Position numbers and translations under genes: made by a program. From Pseudomonadota bacterium (GTDB lineage Bacteria > Pseudomonadota > Gammaproteobacteria > Pseudomonadales > Moraxellaceae), in contig CAUJHL010000043.1 of assembly GCA_963204705.1 (NCBI GenBank), positions 1 through 33,794 on the forward strand: a stretch of 33,794 nt of DNA, in the 5' to 3' direction. This document shows, piece after piece, positions 7,890-15,725 of the stretch. The stretch's first letter is position 1, and the number at the start of each line of letters is the position of its first letter. Under the pieces are notes generated by a model that had not been told where the DNA came from, made no database searches, and saw nothing but the letters and a program-made list of their open reading frames with translations.

Positions 7890-8974
7890 TGTCAGCTTTC
7901 GACTTTTGGGGAAAATGTTCACAGGGCAATCCCACACTCCGCTGGCTGGGGCTGGGCCTGATTGCACTGGCCCTGCTGCTGTTGCCGTTTGTGCTGGGTG
8001 GGCTGGGGCCTTCGTGGGTACGTACCGCAGACTATGCACTGCTCTACTGCTTGCTGGCGCTGGGGCTAAATATCGTTGTGGGCTATGCAGGTCTGCTGGA
8101 TTTGGGTTACATCGCGTTTTATGCGGTCGGGGCCTATACCGTTGGGATTTTGGCATCGCCACATCTTGGGCTGCATGTGTCGCCGTGGCTGCTGTTGCCG
8201 GTGGGCTTTGGTTTTGCAGCATTGGCAGGTGCATTACTGGGTGCTCCCACCCTGAAATTACGCGGCGATTATTTGGCCATTGTAACGCTGGGTTTTGGCG
8301 AGATTGTCCGGCTGTTTATGCAAAATCTGGATCGTCCGTTTAACCTGACCAACGGCACACAAGGCATCAGTGGCATTGATTCGCTGTCGATCGGCGGGCT
8401 GGAATTTGGCCGCGGTTTTACACTTTTTGGCCAGCACTTTAATGGCAGCTATTTGTATTATTACCTGTTCCTAGTGCTGGTGCTGCTGGTGATTGGCATC
8501 TGTCTGAGGCTGGAAAATTCCCGTATTGGCCGTGCCTGGGTGGCGATCCGTGAGGATGAAATTGCGGCCAAAGCCATGGGCATCAATACCCGTAACATCA
8601 AACTGCTGGCCTTTGCCATGGGCGCGAGTTTTGGCGGTGTGTCGGGTGGACTATTTGCCAGTTTTCAGGGCTTTATCGACCCAACCAGTTTTGGCCTGAT
8701 GGAATCGGTCATGGTGCTGTGTATGGTCGTGCTGGGTGGCATGGGTAATATTGCCGGAGTGATCCTGGGTGCGATCTTGTTGACCCTGACGCCAGAGGCC
8801 TTGCGAGCCGCGATCAACCCATTGCAACAAGCCCTGTTTGGTCGCAATCTGGTCGATCCGGACAATGTGCGGATGCTGCTGTTCGGTTTGGCGCTGGTGG
8901 CCATGATGCTGTTCCGGCCTGAGGGGTTATTGCCTTCCCGCCGTCGTCAGCTGGAGCTGCACGATGAGCATTGA
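7889..8974 (+). CDS. livM: Branched-chain amino acid ABC transporter permease LivM
   Basis: The second permease of the liv transporter, 361 residues with about eight to ten hydrophobic segments. Recognisable LivM stretches are YCLLALGLNIVVGYAGLLDLGYIAFYAVGAY, seen as consecutive conserved blocks after residue 50, then LRGDYLAIVTLGFGEIVRL and the coupling-helix region IGRAWVAIREDEIAAKAMGI, followed by MVVLGGMGNIAGVILGA. The start overlaps the livH stop as TGATG and the end overlaps the livG start by 11 bases, so the transporter genes are translationally coupled. The family moves leucine, isoleucine and valine, and sometimes other amino acids, using a periplasmic binding protein that is not encoded in this window. 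Confidence 0.93.
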   Translation: MSAFDFWGKCSQGNPTLRWLGLGLIALALLLLPFVLGGLGPSWVRTADYALLYCLLALGLNIVVGYAGLLDLGYIAFYAVGAYTVGILASPHLGLHVSPWLLLPVGFGFAALAGALLGAPTLKLRGDYLAIVTLGFGEIVRLFMQNLDRPFNLTNGTQGISGIDSLSIGGLEFGRGFTLFGQHFNGSYLYYYLFLVLVLLVIGICLRLENSRIGRAWVAIREDEIAAKAMGINTRNIKLLAFAMGASFGGVSGGLFASFQGFIDPTSFGLMESVMVLCMVVLGGMGNIAGVILGAILLTLTPEALRAAINPLQQALFGRNLVDPDNVRMLLFGLALVAMMLFRPEGLLPSRRRQLELHDEH

Positions 8975-9782
8975 AGCAGTTAAAAGCGAACCCATACACC
9001 AGCCGTTGCTCCAGTTAAGCGACATCAGCAAGTGCTTTGGTGGCGTCACCGCGCTGAATGCCGTGAGTCTGGAGATTCATCGTGGCACAGTACACGGGCT
9101 GATTGGGCCCAATGGTGCAGGGAAAACCACCTTATTTAATGTCATGACAGGTTTGTATCAGGCCGACAAAGGTGACATTCACTTTGCTGGAAAGTCACTC
9201 GGGCGCAAGGTTAGCCCGCAAACACTGGCACGTGCTGGCATTGCACGGACGTTTCAGAATATCCGGCTGTTTGCCAATATGACGGCACTGGAAAATGTCA
9301 TGGTCGGGCAGCATTGCCAGACGCGCACTGGCCTGATTGGTGCCATTTTGGCCACTCCAGCGGCACGGCGTGAAGAAATGGCCATCCGGCAGGAAGCCCT
9401 GCGATTGCTGGCTTATGTTGGACTGGAGACTAATGCCGCCCAGCGTCTGGCGCGCAACATGTCTTATGGCGATCAACGACGCCTTGAAATTGCCCGTGCA
9501 CTAGCGCTGAAACCGGCGGTACTGGCACTGGATGAACCGGCAGCCGGTATGAATCCCAGCGAAACCGCCCAGTTAAAACAATTGATTCGCCGATTGCATG
9601 GCGATGGCATGACCATCGTGCTGATTGAGCATGATGTCGGATTGATGATGCAGTTGTGCGACCGGATCAGCGTGCTGGATTTTGGCCAGAAAATCGCCGA
9701 AGGCACCCCGGAAGAAATCCGTCAGCATCCCGAGGTGATTCGGGCCTATCTCGGCAGCTCCGACGCAGCAGGAAAGCTTTGA
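8964..9782 (+). CDS. livG: Branched-chain amino acid ABC transporter ATPase LivG
   Basis: A 272-residue ABC ATPase of the LivG branch. The Walker A motif GPNGAGKTT is at 48-56, the Q-loop TFQNIR at 96-101, the signature NMSYGDQ at about 165-171, Walker B LALDEP at 187-192 and the switch His in IEHD at 223. The MSYGDQRRLEIARAL form of the signature is characteristic of LivG/BraF rather than LivF. It forms a heterodimer with LivF on the cytoplasmic side of LivH-LivM. The gene overlaps livM by 11 bases and its stop overlaps the livF start (ATGA type), within one transcript. Confidence 0.94.
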   Translation: MSIEAVKSEPIHQPLLQLSDISKCFGGVTALNAVSLEIHRGTVHGLIGPNGAGKTTLFNVMTGLYQADKGDIHFAGKSLGRKVSPQTLARAGIARTFQNIRLFANMTALENVMVGQHCQTRTGLIGAILATPAARREEMAIRQEALRLLAYVGLETNAAQRLARNMSYGDQRRLEIARALALKPAVLALDEPAAGMNPSETAQLKQLIRRLHGDGMTIVLIEHDVGLMMQLCDRISVLDFGQKIAEGTPEEIRQHPEVIRAYLGSSDAAGKL

Positions 9783-10561
9783 TGACCACAACGACGCATT
9801 CTGCTACCACTCAATCGAAGTCCCAGGCCGATTCCACGTTGCCGCCCATGCTTTCCCTTCAGGGGGTGAATGTGCGCTATGGCAATATCCATGCCGTGCG
9901 CGACTTAACATTGACGGTAAATCCGGGTGAGCTGGTGTGCCTGATCGGTGCCAATGGTGCGGGCAAAAGCTCCACGCTGGGCGCCATTTCAGGTCTGGTG
10001 GCTTCGACAGGCAGCATTCAGTATCTCGGACAAAATCTCCAGTCACTTGCTGCGCATGATCGCGTAGGGCAGGGTCTGGTACTGGTTCCCGAGGGGCGTG
10101 GTGTTTTTACCCGGATGACGGTTCAGGAAAATCTGGCCATGGGTGGCTATCTGCATCCGTCCCGTGAGGAAGAATACGAGGCAGTCTATGCCCGTTTTCC
10201 CCGCCTGAAAGAACGCCGTGGGCAACTGGCAGGCACCTTGTCGGGCGGAGAGCAGCAAATGTTGGCGATTGGACGGGCCTTGCTGGCACGCCCGCGATTA
10301 CTGCTGCTGGATGAGCCTTCAATGGGGCTGGCTCCACTGATGATTGAACTGATTTTTCAGACACTGGCCGAGTTAAAAGCGAGTGGCCTGTCGATGTTGC
10401 TGATAGAGCAAAATGCCCGGGGTGCCCTCGCATTGGCCGATCGTGGCTATGTCCTGGAACACGGTGACATGACGCTGACTGGAACGGGTCAAGCGCTGCT
10501 GCACGACCCACGCATTCATGCCGCCTATCTGGGTGCCTCACTGGAGAATGATCATGTCTGA
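9782..10561 (+). CDS. livF: Branched-chain amino acid ABC transporter ATPase LivF
   Basis: A 259-residue ATPase, the second nucleotide-binding subunit of the liv importer. Walker A GANGAGKS is at 56-63, the signature LSGGE at 153-157, Walker B LLLLDEP at 173-179, and the switch region reads LLIEQNA, with Gln in the place usual for LivF. The ATG at 9782 overlaps the livG stop; a longer frame from 9656 would run through the livG coding region and is rejected. About 22 Thr/Ser/Gln-rich residues precede the first conserved strand, slightly longer than usual. The stop overlaps the start of sdhE by 8 bases. Confidence 0.94.
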   Translation: MTTTTHSATTQSKSQADSTLPPMLSLQGVNVRYGNIHAVRDLTLTVNPGELVCLIGANGAGKSSTLGAISGLVASTGSIQYLGQNLQSLAAHDRVGQGLVLVPEGRGVFTRMTVQENLAMGGYLHPSREEEYEAVYARFPRLKERRGQLAGTLSGGEQQMLAIGRALLARPRLLLLDEPSMGLAPLMIELIFQTLAELKASGLSMLLIEQNARGALALADRGYVLEHGDMTLTGTGQALLHDPRIHAAYLGASLENDHV

Positions 10562-10853
10562 GACGAATGAGCAATTGGCCCAACCAGCCCAGTCGGCCCA
10601 GCCAGAGCCGACGCTGGCTGAACGCAAGGTGATTTATCGCGCACGCCGCGGATTAAAGGAGCTGGATCTGTATTTTGATCCCTATGTGCGGGAGCAGTAT
10701 TTACGGGCCGATGCTGCTGAAAAGGCCATATTTGCCGAGTTGATTGAACAGGAAGATCCCGATTTGCTCGACTGGTTTATGGGTGCCACCCCTGCGCCGA
10801 CAGAAGCCCTGCAACAGATGGTGCAGCGATTGAAAAACCTGAAACATTCCTGA
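10554..10853 (+). CDS. sdhE: FAD assembly factor SdhE (CptB/YgfY family)
   Basis: A 99-residue protein with the conserved RGxxE motif (RRGLKELD, about residues 31-38), the signature of SdhE, which helps insert covalent FAD into the flavoprotein subunit of succinate dehydrogenase and fumarate reductase. A further family block is IFAELIEQEDPDLLDWFMG. The ATG at 10554 has TGGAG 7 bases upstream; an in-frame ATG at 10548 is less well placed. The start lies 8 bases inside the end of livF, so the gene is coupled to the liv operon. A YgfX-like gene follows, reproducing the common SdhE-YgfX pairing. The N-terminal Gln/Pro-rich 20 residues are longer than in E. coli. Confidence 0.92.
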   Translation: MSETNEQLAQPAQSAQPEPTLAERKVIYRARRGLKELDLYFDPYVREQYLRADAAEKAIFAELIEQEDPDLLDWFMGATPAPTEALQQMVQRLKNLKHS

Positions 10854-10927
10854 GCACAGCGTGAAATACTCCCGTATTCTTCAGCCGACTTGGCTTTCTC
10901 TTGAGTACCGGCTCCACGAGAGACCCA

Positions 10928-11449
10928 ATGCCATTTGAGGGGCACATCCGAAGCAGTCTCTGGTCGATGTGGGCAAGTGGCTTGCTGTTGTTGCTTACGA
11001 TGGTCAGTCTCTGGGTCAGCGATTTAGGCTGGCTAGAGCGAAGTGTGCTCATCGGTCTGCTGGTCGCTGGATTTCTGCTGAGTCAGACTGTGTTTCGGTC
11101 TCGCCATCGTTACACGCATTTTGCAGTCCTCGATCCGTCACAACCTAGTCATTGGAAGCTCACTCAGCTAGAAACCCTCTCATTGCGCGGTCAACAGTCC
11201 GTAGCAACGCATCATCAAACGGGTATTCTGAAAGGCATTCACGCTACGCCCTGGGTTATTCGGCTGGAGTTTGGCATTGCTGTAGACACTGCTTCCAAAA
11301 GCATGGGGCGCGGTGGGGCAGAAAACCGCTTAGCACCCCGTGCCACTCCTGCATTGGTGATCTGGCGTGATCAGGTGTCCGCTGCAGACTGGCGCCGATT
11401 ACGGGTGTATGGCCGCTATTTCACGCCCATGCCCGAAAAATTCACTTAA
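10928..11449 (+). CDS. YgfX (CptA)-like membrane protein
   Basis: A 173-residue protein with two N-terminal hydrophobic helices (about residues 12-32 and 36-55) followed by a soluble domain. The C-terminal VIWRDQVSAADWRRLRVYGRY resembles the closing motif of YgfX proteins, which are encoded next to sdhE in many proteobacteria. In E. coli YgfX has been proposed as the CptA toxin of a pair with SdhE, and in other work as an SdhE-interacting membrane protein; neither role can be tested here. The ATG at 10928 has a GAGAG upstream and is preferred to a TTG start at 10901. A hairpin (11457-11489) follows. Similarity is weak except for the tail, and the genomic position supports the call. Confidence 0.72.
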   Translation: MPFEGHIRSSLWSMWASGLLLLLTMVSLWVSDLGWLERSVLIGLLVAGFLLSQTVFRSRHRYTHFAVLDPSQPSHWKLTQLETLSLRGQQSVATHHQTGILKGIHATPWVIRLEFGIAVDTASKSMGRGGAENRLAPRATPALVIWRDQVSAADWRRLRVYGRYFTPMPEKFT

Positions 11450-11456
11450 TAAACAT

Positions 11457-11489
11457 CGGCACCTTCTGAGAGAGAGTGTACAGGTGCCG
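11457..11489 (+). terminator. Hairpin after the ygfX-like gene
   Basis: A perfect 8-base stem CGGCACCT / AGGTGCCG with a 17-base loop begins 8 bases after the stop codon. No strong T-run follows (CTGATTGTTTGG), so it is a possible terminator or mRNA-stabilising hairpin. Confidence 0.4.
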
Positions 11490-11499
11490 CTGATTGTTT

Positions 11500-11531
11500 G
11501 GCTGGCACACAGTTCGGCTGGCACACAGTTC
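11500..11531. repeat. Perfect 16-base tandem duplication
   Basis: GGCTGGCACACAGTTC occurs twice with no gap (11500-11515 and 11516-11531) in the intergenic space before the YidB-like gene. A replication-slippage duplication is the simplest explanation. Confidence 0.85.
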
Positions 11532-11614
11532 TTATACCGAATTTCCCATCGTGACGGTTCACACTCAGTCCACATTGATTGAACGCCATTGATCGGAAAC
11601 AAGGGAGACATCAC

Positions 11615-12298
11615 ATGGGTATGCTGGATGGTTTGGTAGGAGAGCTGGCGCGCAATGCTTTGGGCAATGCGGTGGAGCGTAATGCGCCGGGTGGTCTCGG
11701 TGGTGTGCTGGGCGGTCTGATTCGTGGCTCACAGGCAGGCGCTGCGCCATCGTCAATGAATACCGGTGCTCAGGGTGGGCTGGGAGGGCTTGGCGGTTTA
11801 GGCGGAGTGCTGGGCTCTATCCTTGGTGGAGGTGCTGGTGCAGGGGGAGGTGGCGGCTTTCCGCAGGCGGCCCCTCAGCAAACGCCTACGTCGGGTGCCC
11901 AACAGGGTGGTCTTGGTGGCATGCTGGGTGGTAATAATCAATTGCTGATCATGCTACTACCTGTGCTGCTGGCCTGGATTCAGCAGCATGGCGGCATTAG
12001 TGCAGTACTGGGCAAACTGACCGGCGCCGGAATGGGCACTCAGGCCAATTCCTGGATCAGTCAAGGGGCGAACCAGCCGGTACCTGCAGATCAGGTCAGT
12101 GCACTGTTTAACCCTTCGGATATTGCCCAAATGGCAAACCAGTTTGGTGCAAGCCATGGTGAGGTGCAAAATGCCATTGCCACGCTGTTGCCTCAGGTCA
12201 TTAATTCCCTGACTCCGTCGGGTGATCTCAGTCAGGAATCTGCCGCCAATAGCGAAATTACTCAGGTCCTTCAGCAATTGCAGCAGACCTTCAATTAA
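11615..12298 (+). CDS. YidB/DUF937-family protein with Gly-rich N-terminal half
   Basis: A 227-residue protein. The C-terminal half aligns with the E. coli YidB pattern: a WIQQHGGISAVLGKLTGAGMG block (about residues 121-141), then a PVPADQVSALF segment, NQFGASHGEVQNAIATLLPQVINSLTPSGDL. The N-terminal half has MGMLDGLVGEL and then low-complexity Gly/Leu and Gly/Ala runs (about 26-36, 52-82 and 96-106). E. coli YidB is about 130 residues, so this version carries an extra flexible linker. The function of the family is unknown. The start is set by GGGAG 7 bases before the ATG at 11615. A strong intrinsic terminator follows. Confidence 0.85.
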   Translation: MGMLDGLVGELARNALGNAVERNAPGGLGGVLGGLIRGSQAGAAPSSMNTGAQGGLGGLGGLGGVLGSILGGGAGAGGGGGFPQAAPQQTPTSGAQQGGLGGMLGGNNQLLIMLLPVLLAWIQQHGGISAVLGKLTGAGMGTQANSWISQGANQPVPADQVSALFNPSDIAQMANQFGASHGEVQNAIATLLPQVINSLTPSGDLSQESAANSEITQVLQQLQQTFN

Positions 12299-12307
12299 GC
12301 CTACTGG

Positions 12308-12337
12308 ATGGCAGTGATTCGGTTCACTGCCATTTTT
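12308..12337 (+). terminator. Intrinsic terminator after the YidB-like gene
   Basis: A perfect 10-base stem ATGGCAGTGA / TCACTGCCAT with a 6-base loop runs into five T's. It lies 10 bases after the stop codon. Confidence 0.9.
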
Positions 12338-12511
12338 GCATTCTCATGCAGCTATTTTCAGGCTACCATTTTCAGGCTTATCCTGGCCTCTCTCAGCCCA
12401 ATTAACACCGATTCAACGCACGCTGTCCTGATGTGACAATAACTGGGTGCTTTGCTCGTCTTATCCTATTCAAACTATCGTATTCAAAAGTCACTGAAAA
12501 AAGCAGCCTCG

Positions 12512-13486
12512 ATGAAATCCGTACGACTCAAGGACACTATCAATACCAATACCCAGCAGTATCAACCCGCCAATCGCCGTGAACGCTGGCTATTGCTTGC
12601 ATTCAAAGCTCTGCTCACCACGAGTATTAAGCTGCCATCGCAGCTCCCATTTCGCTTGTCGCAATTACGTGCCGGGATGTTGGCCAGCAGTCGGCTGGTG
12701 GCAAAACTGGAGCCCAAAGGCCAAACGCCCTGGACACAAACAGAGTTTGCGGGGCTGAGCTGTGAGGTTCATGGTACCTGGCCCGAGCGTAATGCCGCAG
12801 GAGTGGTGTTGTACCTGCATGGCGGGGCATTTTTTGCGGGTTCGCCGGAAACGCATCGGGGATTGTGCGAACGCCTGAGTCAGTTGTCAGGGTACACCGT
12901 CATAGTCCCGGACTATCGGCTGGCACCGGAGCATCCCTTTCCTGCAGCCGTTGAAGATAGTTTGGCGGTGTATCAGGGGCTGTTAGCGGTGGGTTATGCT
13001 CCGGAAGCAATTCGGGTGGCCGGAGATTCTGCAGGAGGTGGACTAAGCCTATTGCTGGCCCAACACCTCAAGTCACACCAGTTGCCTTTGCCAAAAGCGC
13101 TGATGCTAGTGTCGCCGTGGGTGGATTTAAGCCTGACCTTGCCGACAGTTCGACACAACGCCCAGGCAGATCCCATGCTGACTCGTGATGCCTTGAACCG
13201 AGGAGGGGAGGCTTTTGCTGGCCCACTGTCACTGAATGATGCCCGAGTGTCTGCCTTGCGCGGCGATTTGGACGGATTACCACCAGTACTGATTCAGGTG
13301 GGCAGTGAGGAGATTTTGCTGGATGATTCGCGGCAACTGGCGCAGCGTCTAGGGCAAGCGCGGACGGAGGTTCGACTCGAAGTCTATCAGGGCTTTTGGC
13401 ATGATTTTCAGCTGTTTGCTCACTGGTTGCCCACCGCACGACTTGCCGTACAACGTCTGGCAGATTGGCAACGCGCCAAACCCTGA
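12512..13486 (+). CDS. Alpha/beta hydrolase, hormone-sensitive-lipase (HSL, family IV) esterase
   Basis: This 324-residue serine hydrolase has the HSL oxyanion motif HGG (103-105, in YLHGGAFFAG) and the nucleophile elbow GDSAGG with Ser173. The acid is probably Asp271 in the EEILLDD segment, and the base His297 in GFWHDF. The DYRLAPEHPFPAA block between them is also typical. Such enzymes hydrolyse short to medium acyl esters in the cytoplasm; the real substrate is unknown. A TTG start 60 bases upstream is possible, but the ATG at 12512 is chosen although neither has a good Shine-Dalgarno sequence. It stands alone between a terminator and the convergent ferritin-like gene. Confidence 0.9.
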   Translation: MKSVRLKDTINTNTQQYQPANRRERWLLLAFKALLTTSIKLPSQLPFRLSQLRAGMLASSRLVAKLEPKGQTPWTQTEFAGLSCEVHGTWPERNAAGVVLYLHGGAFFAGSPETHRGLCERLSQLSGYTVIVPDYRLAPEHPFPAAVEDSLAVYQGLLAVGYAPEAIRVAGDSAGGGLSLLLAQHLKSHQLPLPKALMLVSPWVDLSLTLPTVRHNAQADPMLTRDALNRGGEAFAGPLSLNDARVSALRGDLDGLPPVLIQVGSEEILLDDSRQLAQRLGQARTEVRLEVYQGFWHDFQLFAHWLPTARLAVQRLADWQRAKP

Positions 13487-13582
13487 CACTGGATTCAGGG
13501 CGACTGTCCCACTTTTAGTCTCAGCCCAAAGTACCAGTTCCAGCCCAGTTTAAGTACGCGTTAGCGCCACATGAGTATAAAA

Positions 13583-14065
13583 CTAGCGGGATTTTTTACC
13601 CGTTTTACGGTCAGGTTTGGGCGTCGTCGCATCGGCAACGACATGGCTCAGGGTTTCGGATAAGGGCAATACCGCCGTACTGACTTTTTTCCCAGCTTTG
13701 CTCACCAGTGACTCGGCCTGCTGGGTCACTTTGTCCAGCAAACTGTCTGGTTCGGACTCGCCGTGTTCCGATTCTTCTTCGATGTCCAGAATGGATTTAT
13801 CGGTGAACAAATAGGTGCGCAAGTGCTTATCCAGCTTGGCATCTCGCCTACGAATCCATTCAAGTACCATGGCGGCGTGTTCTTTTTCTTCGTCCGCGTT
13901 GTGCTGCAGGATTTTGCGTAATTCACTGTCTTTACAGGTAGCAACCCGCTGATTGTACCAATCGACTGCTTCCAGCTCTTCCATCAGGGATTCGATGGCG
14001 CGGTGCATGTCGCGGGTTTCAGCGCTCAGTTCGTCGTGGGGTTCGTGATAGCCAGCGTGAGACAT
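13583..14065 (-). CDS. Encapsulated-ferritin (EncFtn) family protein with extended C-terminal tail
   Basis: Residues 12-92 of this 160-residue protein match the EncFtn pattern known from Rhodospirillum rubrum: MEELEAVDWYNQRV, NADEEKEHAAMVLEW and HLRTYLFT. The expected ferroxidase residues are present: E30, W36, Y37, E60 and H63. EncFtn forms an annular decamer that oxidises Fe(II) but needs an encapsulin shell to store it. Here a 68-residue tail follows: acidic (95-107), then a predicted amphipathic helical stretch, then a basic end DRKTGKKSR. The classical targeting motif of the LxxGSLRG type is not visible. No shell gene lies beside it; the neighbours are a convergent esterase and folE on the same strand. 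AAGGAG 7 bases upstream fixes the ATG at 14065. Confidence 0.85.
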   Translation of the reverse strand: MSHAGYHEPHDELSAETRDMHRAIESLMEELEAVDWYNQRVATCKDSELRKILQHNADEEKEHAAMVLEWIRRRDAKLDKHLRTYLFTDKSILDIEEESEHGESEPDSLLDKVTQQAESLVSKAGKKVSTAVLPLSETLSHVVADATTPKPDRKTGKKSR

Positions 14066-14165
14066 GGAAAGGCTCCTTGCAAGAAGTACATCGAGCATAG
14101 CCCAGCCAAGGGTAAAATGGGAAAGTCACCACAAAATCCACACAAAAACAGGTGCAGAAGTGTTT

Positions 14166-14729
14166 TCAGCGTGGAATCGGCAGAGCAGATAAAAACTCAC
14201 TACGAGCCTGCGCCTCAGAACTAAAATCCCCAAGCAACGAGACACTACGGGTGGTGGAGTGCTGTTTTTCGACACCGCGCATCATCATGCACATGTGCGC
14301 CGCATCAATCACCACGGCAGCACCGCGGGCACCCGTAGTATCCATGATGGCCTGGGCAATTTGCTGGGTCAGATTTTCCTGAATCTGCAGGCGACGGGCG
14401 TACATGTTGACGATACGGGCCAGTTTTGACAGACCAAGCACATGGCCCTGAGGTAAATAGGCAGCGTGAACGACGCCATGAAAAGGTAACAAGTGATGCT
14501 CACAGAGCGAGTAAAATTCAATGTTCTTCACCATCACCATTTCACGATTCGGTGAGGGAAAAATGGCATCGTTGACCACTTCGTCGAGAGTCTGCTGATA
14601 GCCCTGGGTCATAAACTGAAAGGCTTTTGCCGCACGGGTTGGGGTCGCCACCAGTCCGGGGCGTTCCAGCTTTTCGCCGATGCCGGTGATGAGTGCAGCG
14701 TAAGAGTCTTTCAGTGTGTCGAGTGACAT
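14166..14729 (-). CDS. folE: GTP cyclohydrolase I
   Basis: A 187-residue enzyme that converts GTP to 7,8-dihydroneopterin triphosphate, the first step of tetrahydrofolate synthesis. The zinc ligands are seen as C76 and H79 in [12 protein letters not shown] and C147 in HMCMMMRGV. The substrate-binding blocks [15 protein letters not shown] and QENLTQQIA are intact, which marks the type IA zinc enzyme (FolE, not FolE2). The ATG at 14729 has GGTGAG close upstream and gives a family-like N-terminus; a further ATG at 14744 lacks a ribosome binding site. It lies between the ferritin-like gene and the Smr gene on the same strand, with gaps of about 100-145 bases, so co-transcription is possible but not clear. 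Confidence 0.95.
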   Translation of the reverse strand: MSLDTLKDSYAALITGIGEKLERPGLVATPTRAAKAFQFMTQGYQQTLDEVVNDAIFPSPNREMVMVKNIEFYSLCEHHLLPFHGVVHAAYLPQGHVLGLSKLARIVNMYARRLQIQENLTQQIAQAIMDTTGARGAAVVIDAAHMCMMMRGVEKQHSTTRSVSLLGDFSSEAQARSEFLSALPIPR

Positions 14730-14874
14730 ACGGCTCACCCTCATTAAAAAGGCGATAGGGTAGAGTATCGGGGCGCGTCACTCAAGTAGTAAACGTAGTG
14801 ACTGGATTTTCGCGGACAGTGAGACTGCTTGTGCGACCTGCTGTTTAAGCAGAAGTGAATCGAATCGTTTCGGA

Positions 14875-15630
14875 TTAGGAGCGCCGACGAAGCGCTAAAG
14901 TGTGATCCAGCGGAATTTTCTTAAGCAGCACCAATACCGCTCCAGTGCCACCCTGATTGTCCGGTGCACTGACAAAAGCCAGTACCTGATCGTGTTGCCG
15001 CAGCCAGCCATTCACATAGGTTTTTAGCAAGCCCTGCGCCCCTTTTCCGTGCACAATTTTGACGACCGTTTGCTGTTGGCACAGGGCCAGCCCAATCAGC
15101 TCAAGAATGCCTTCACGTGCCTGGTCAATGGTACACCCATGCAAATCCACGGCTTCGTACCAGCGCAATTTTCCGGCTTTTAGATCCGTGTAGATTCTCA
15201 GCGGTAGCGTAGGCTGCCGATAGGCGAGGTGGGCTTCAGCCGACACTGGATTAAGCGCCGCCCGCGTATCGGAAATAACAGGTACCCCAGTCTCCGAATC
15301 CTGACCAAAGCCTTCTGCTGCAGCGCGGCGGGCCACCAGTACAGGATCGGCTTTGGCAAGGCGTTTGGACGGTGGGGGGGGCAGGACTCGATCATTAGGT
15401 TTCAGGGGCTGGATCCCTGCCATTTCAGCGCGAAACAAACCAGGATCCTGATTGGCTTTTTCCTGTGCTTCCTGTTGTTGTCTAGCGGCATTTGCAGCTG
15501 CCTGTTTCACGGCCTCCGCAGCCTGATGTTTTAAATCAAGCGCCAGCTGTGCCAGTGAGGCCTGCATTGCGCTAGAGGCCGTGAGAGGCGAGGCGGGTTG
15601 AGCGGAGGGCTTGGAAGTGAATTTTTTCAT
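14875..15630 (-). CDS. Smr-domain protein, SmrA-like (DNA/RNA endonuclease family)
   Basis: A 251-residue protein with a C-terminal Smr (small MutS-related) domain. The strand motif VDLHG is at 161-165, followed by the helix TIDQAREGILELI, the HGKG loop at 194-197 and the GGTGAV end at 227-232. These are the three hallmark Smr motifs, found in nicking or RNA-cleaving nucleases. The N-terminal 60 residues are Ala/Gln-rich and likely helical or coiled; residues 85-140 form a Pro-rich linker. E. coli SmrA and SmrB share this layout (N-terminal extension plus Smr). SmrB acts on mRNA at collided ribosomes, but which homolog this is cannot be decided here. Confidence 0.88.
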   Translation of the reverse strand: MKKFTSKPSAQPASPLTASSAMQASLAQLALDLKHQAAEAVKQAAANAARQQQEAQEKANQDPGLFRAEMAGIQPLKPNDRVLPPPPSKRLAKADPVLVARRAAAEGFGQDSETGVPVISDTRAALNPVSAEAHLAYRQPTLPLRIYTDLKAGKLRWYEAVDLHGCTIDQAREGILELIGLALCQQQTVVKIVHGKGAQGLLKTYVNGWLRQHDQVLAFVSAPDNQGGTGAVLVLLKKIPLDHTLALRRRS

Positions 15631-15725
15631 GCGATCAGAAATGGCAAATACTCAGCCTGCCAGAGCTATACGGAGAAAGGGTTTTGGCCTGTCAACGTAT
15701 TTCACTGTAAATTTATTTATCATAA

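Noticed and set aside
9656-9781. N-terminal extension of livF
   Set aside because: It overlaps livG coding sequence in another frame; the ATG at 9782 coupled to the livG stop is typical of the operon.
10310-10583. Antisense frames across livF/sdhE
   Set aside because: They mirror the ABC ATPase coding strand and show no recognisable domain.
11500-11531. Tandem 16-base repeat as a CRISPR or attachment site
   Set aside because: Only two adjoining copies without spacers, and no integrase or cas gene nearby.
13481-13500. CCCTGA...TCAGGG stem at the end of the esterase gene
   Set aside because: The stem is six pairs, overlaps the stop codon and has no T-run, so it does not pass as a terminator.
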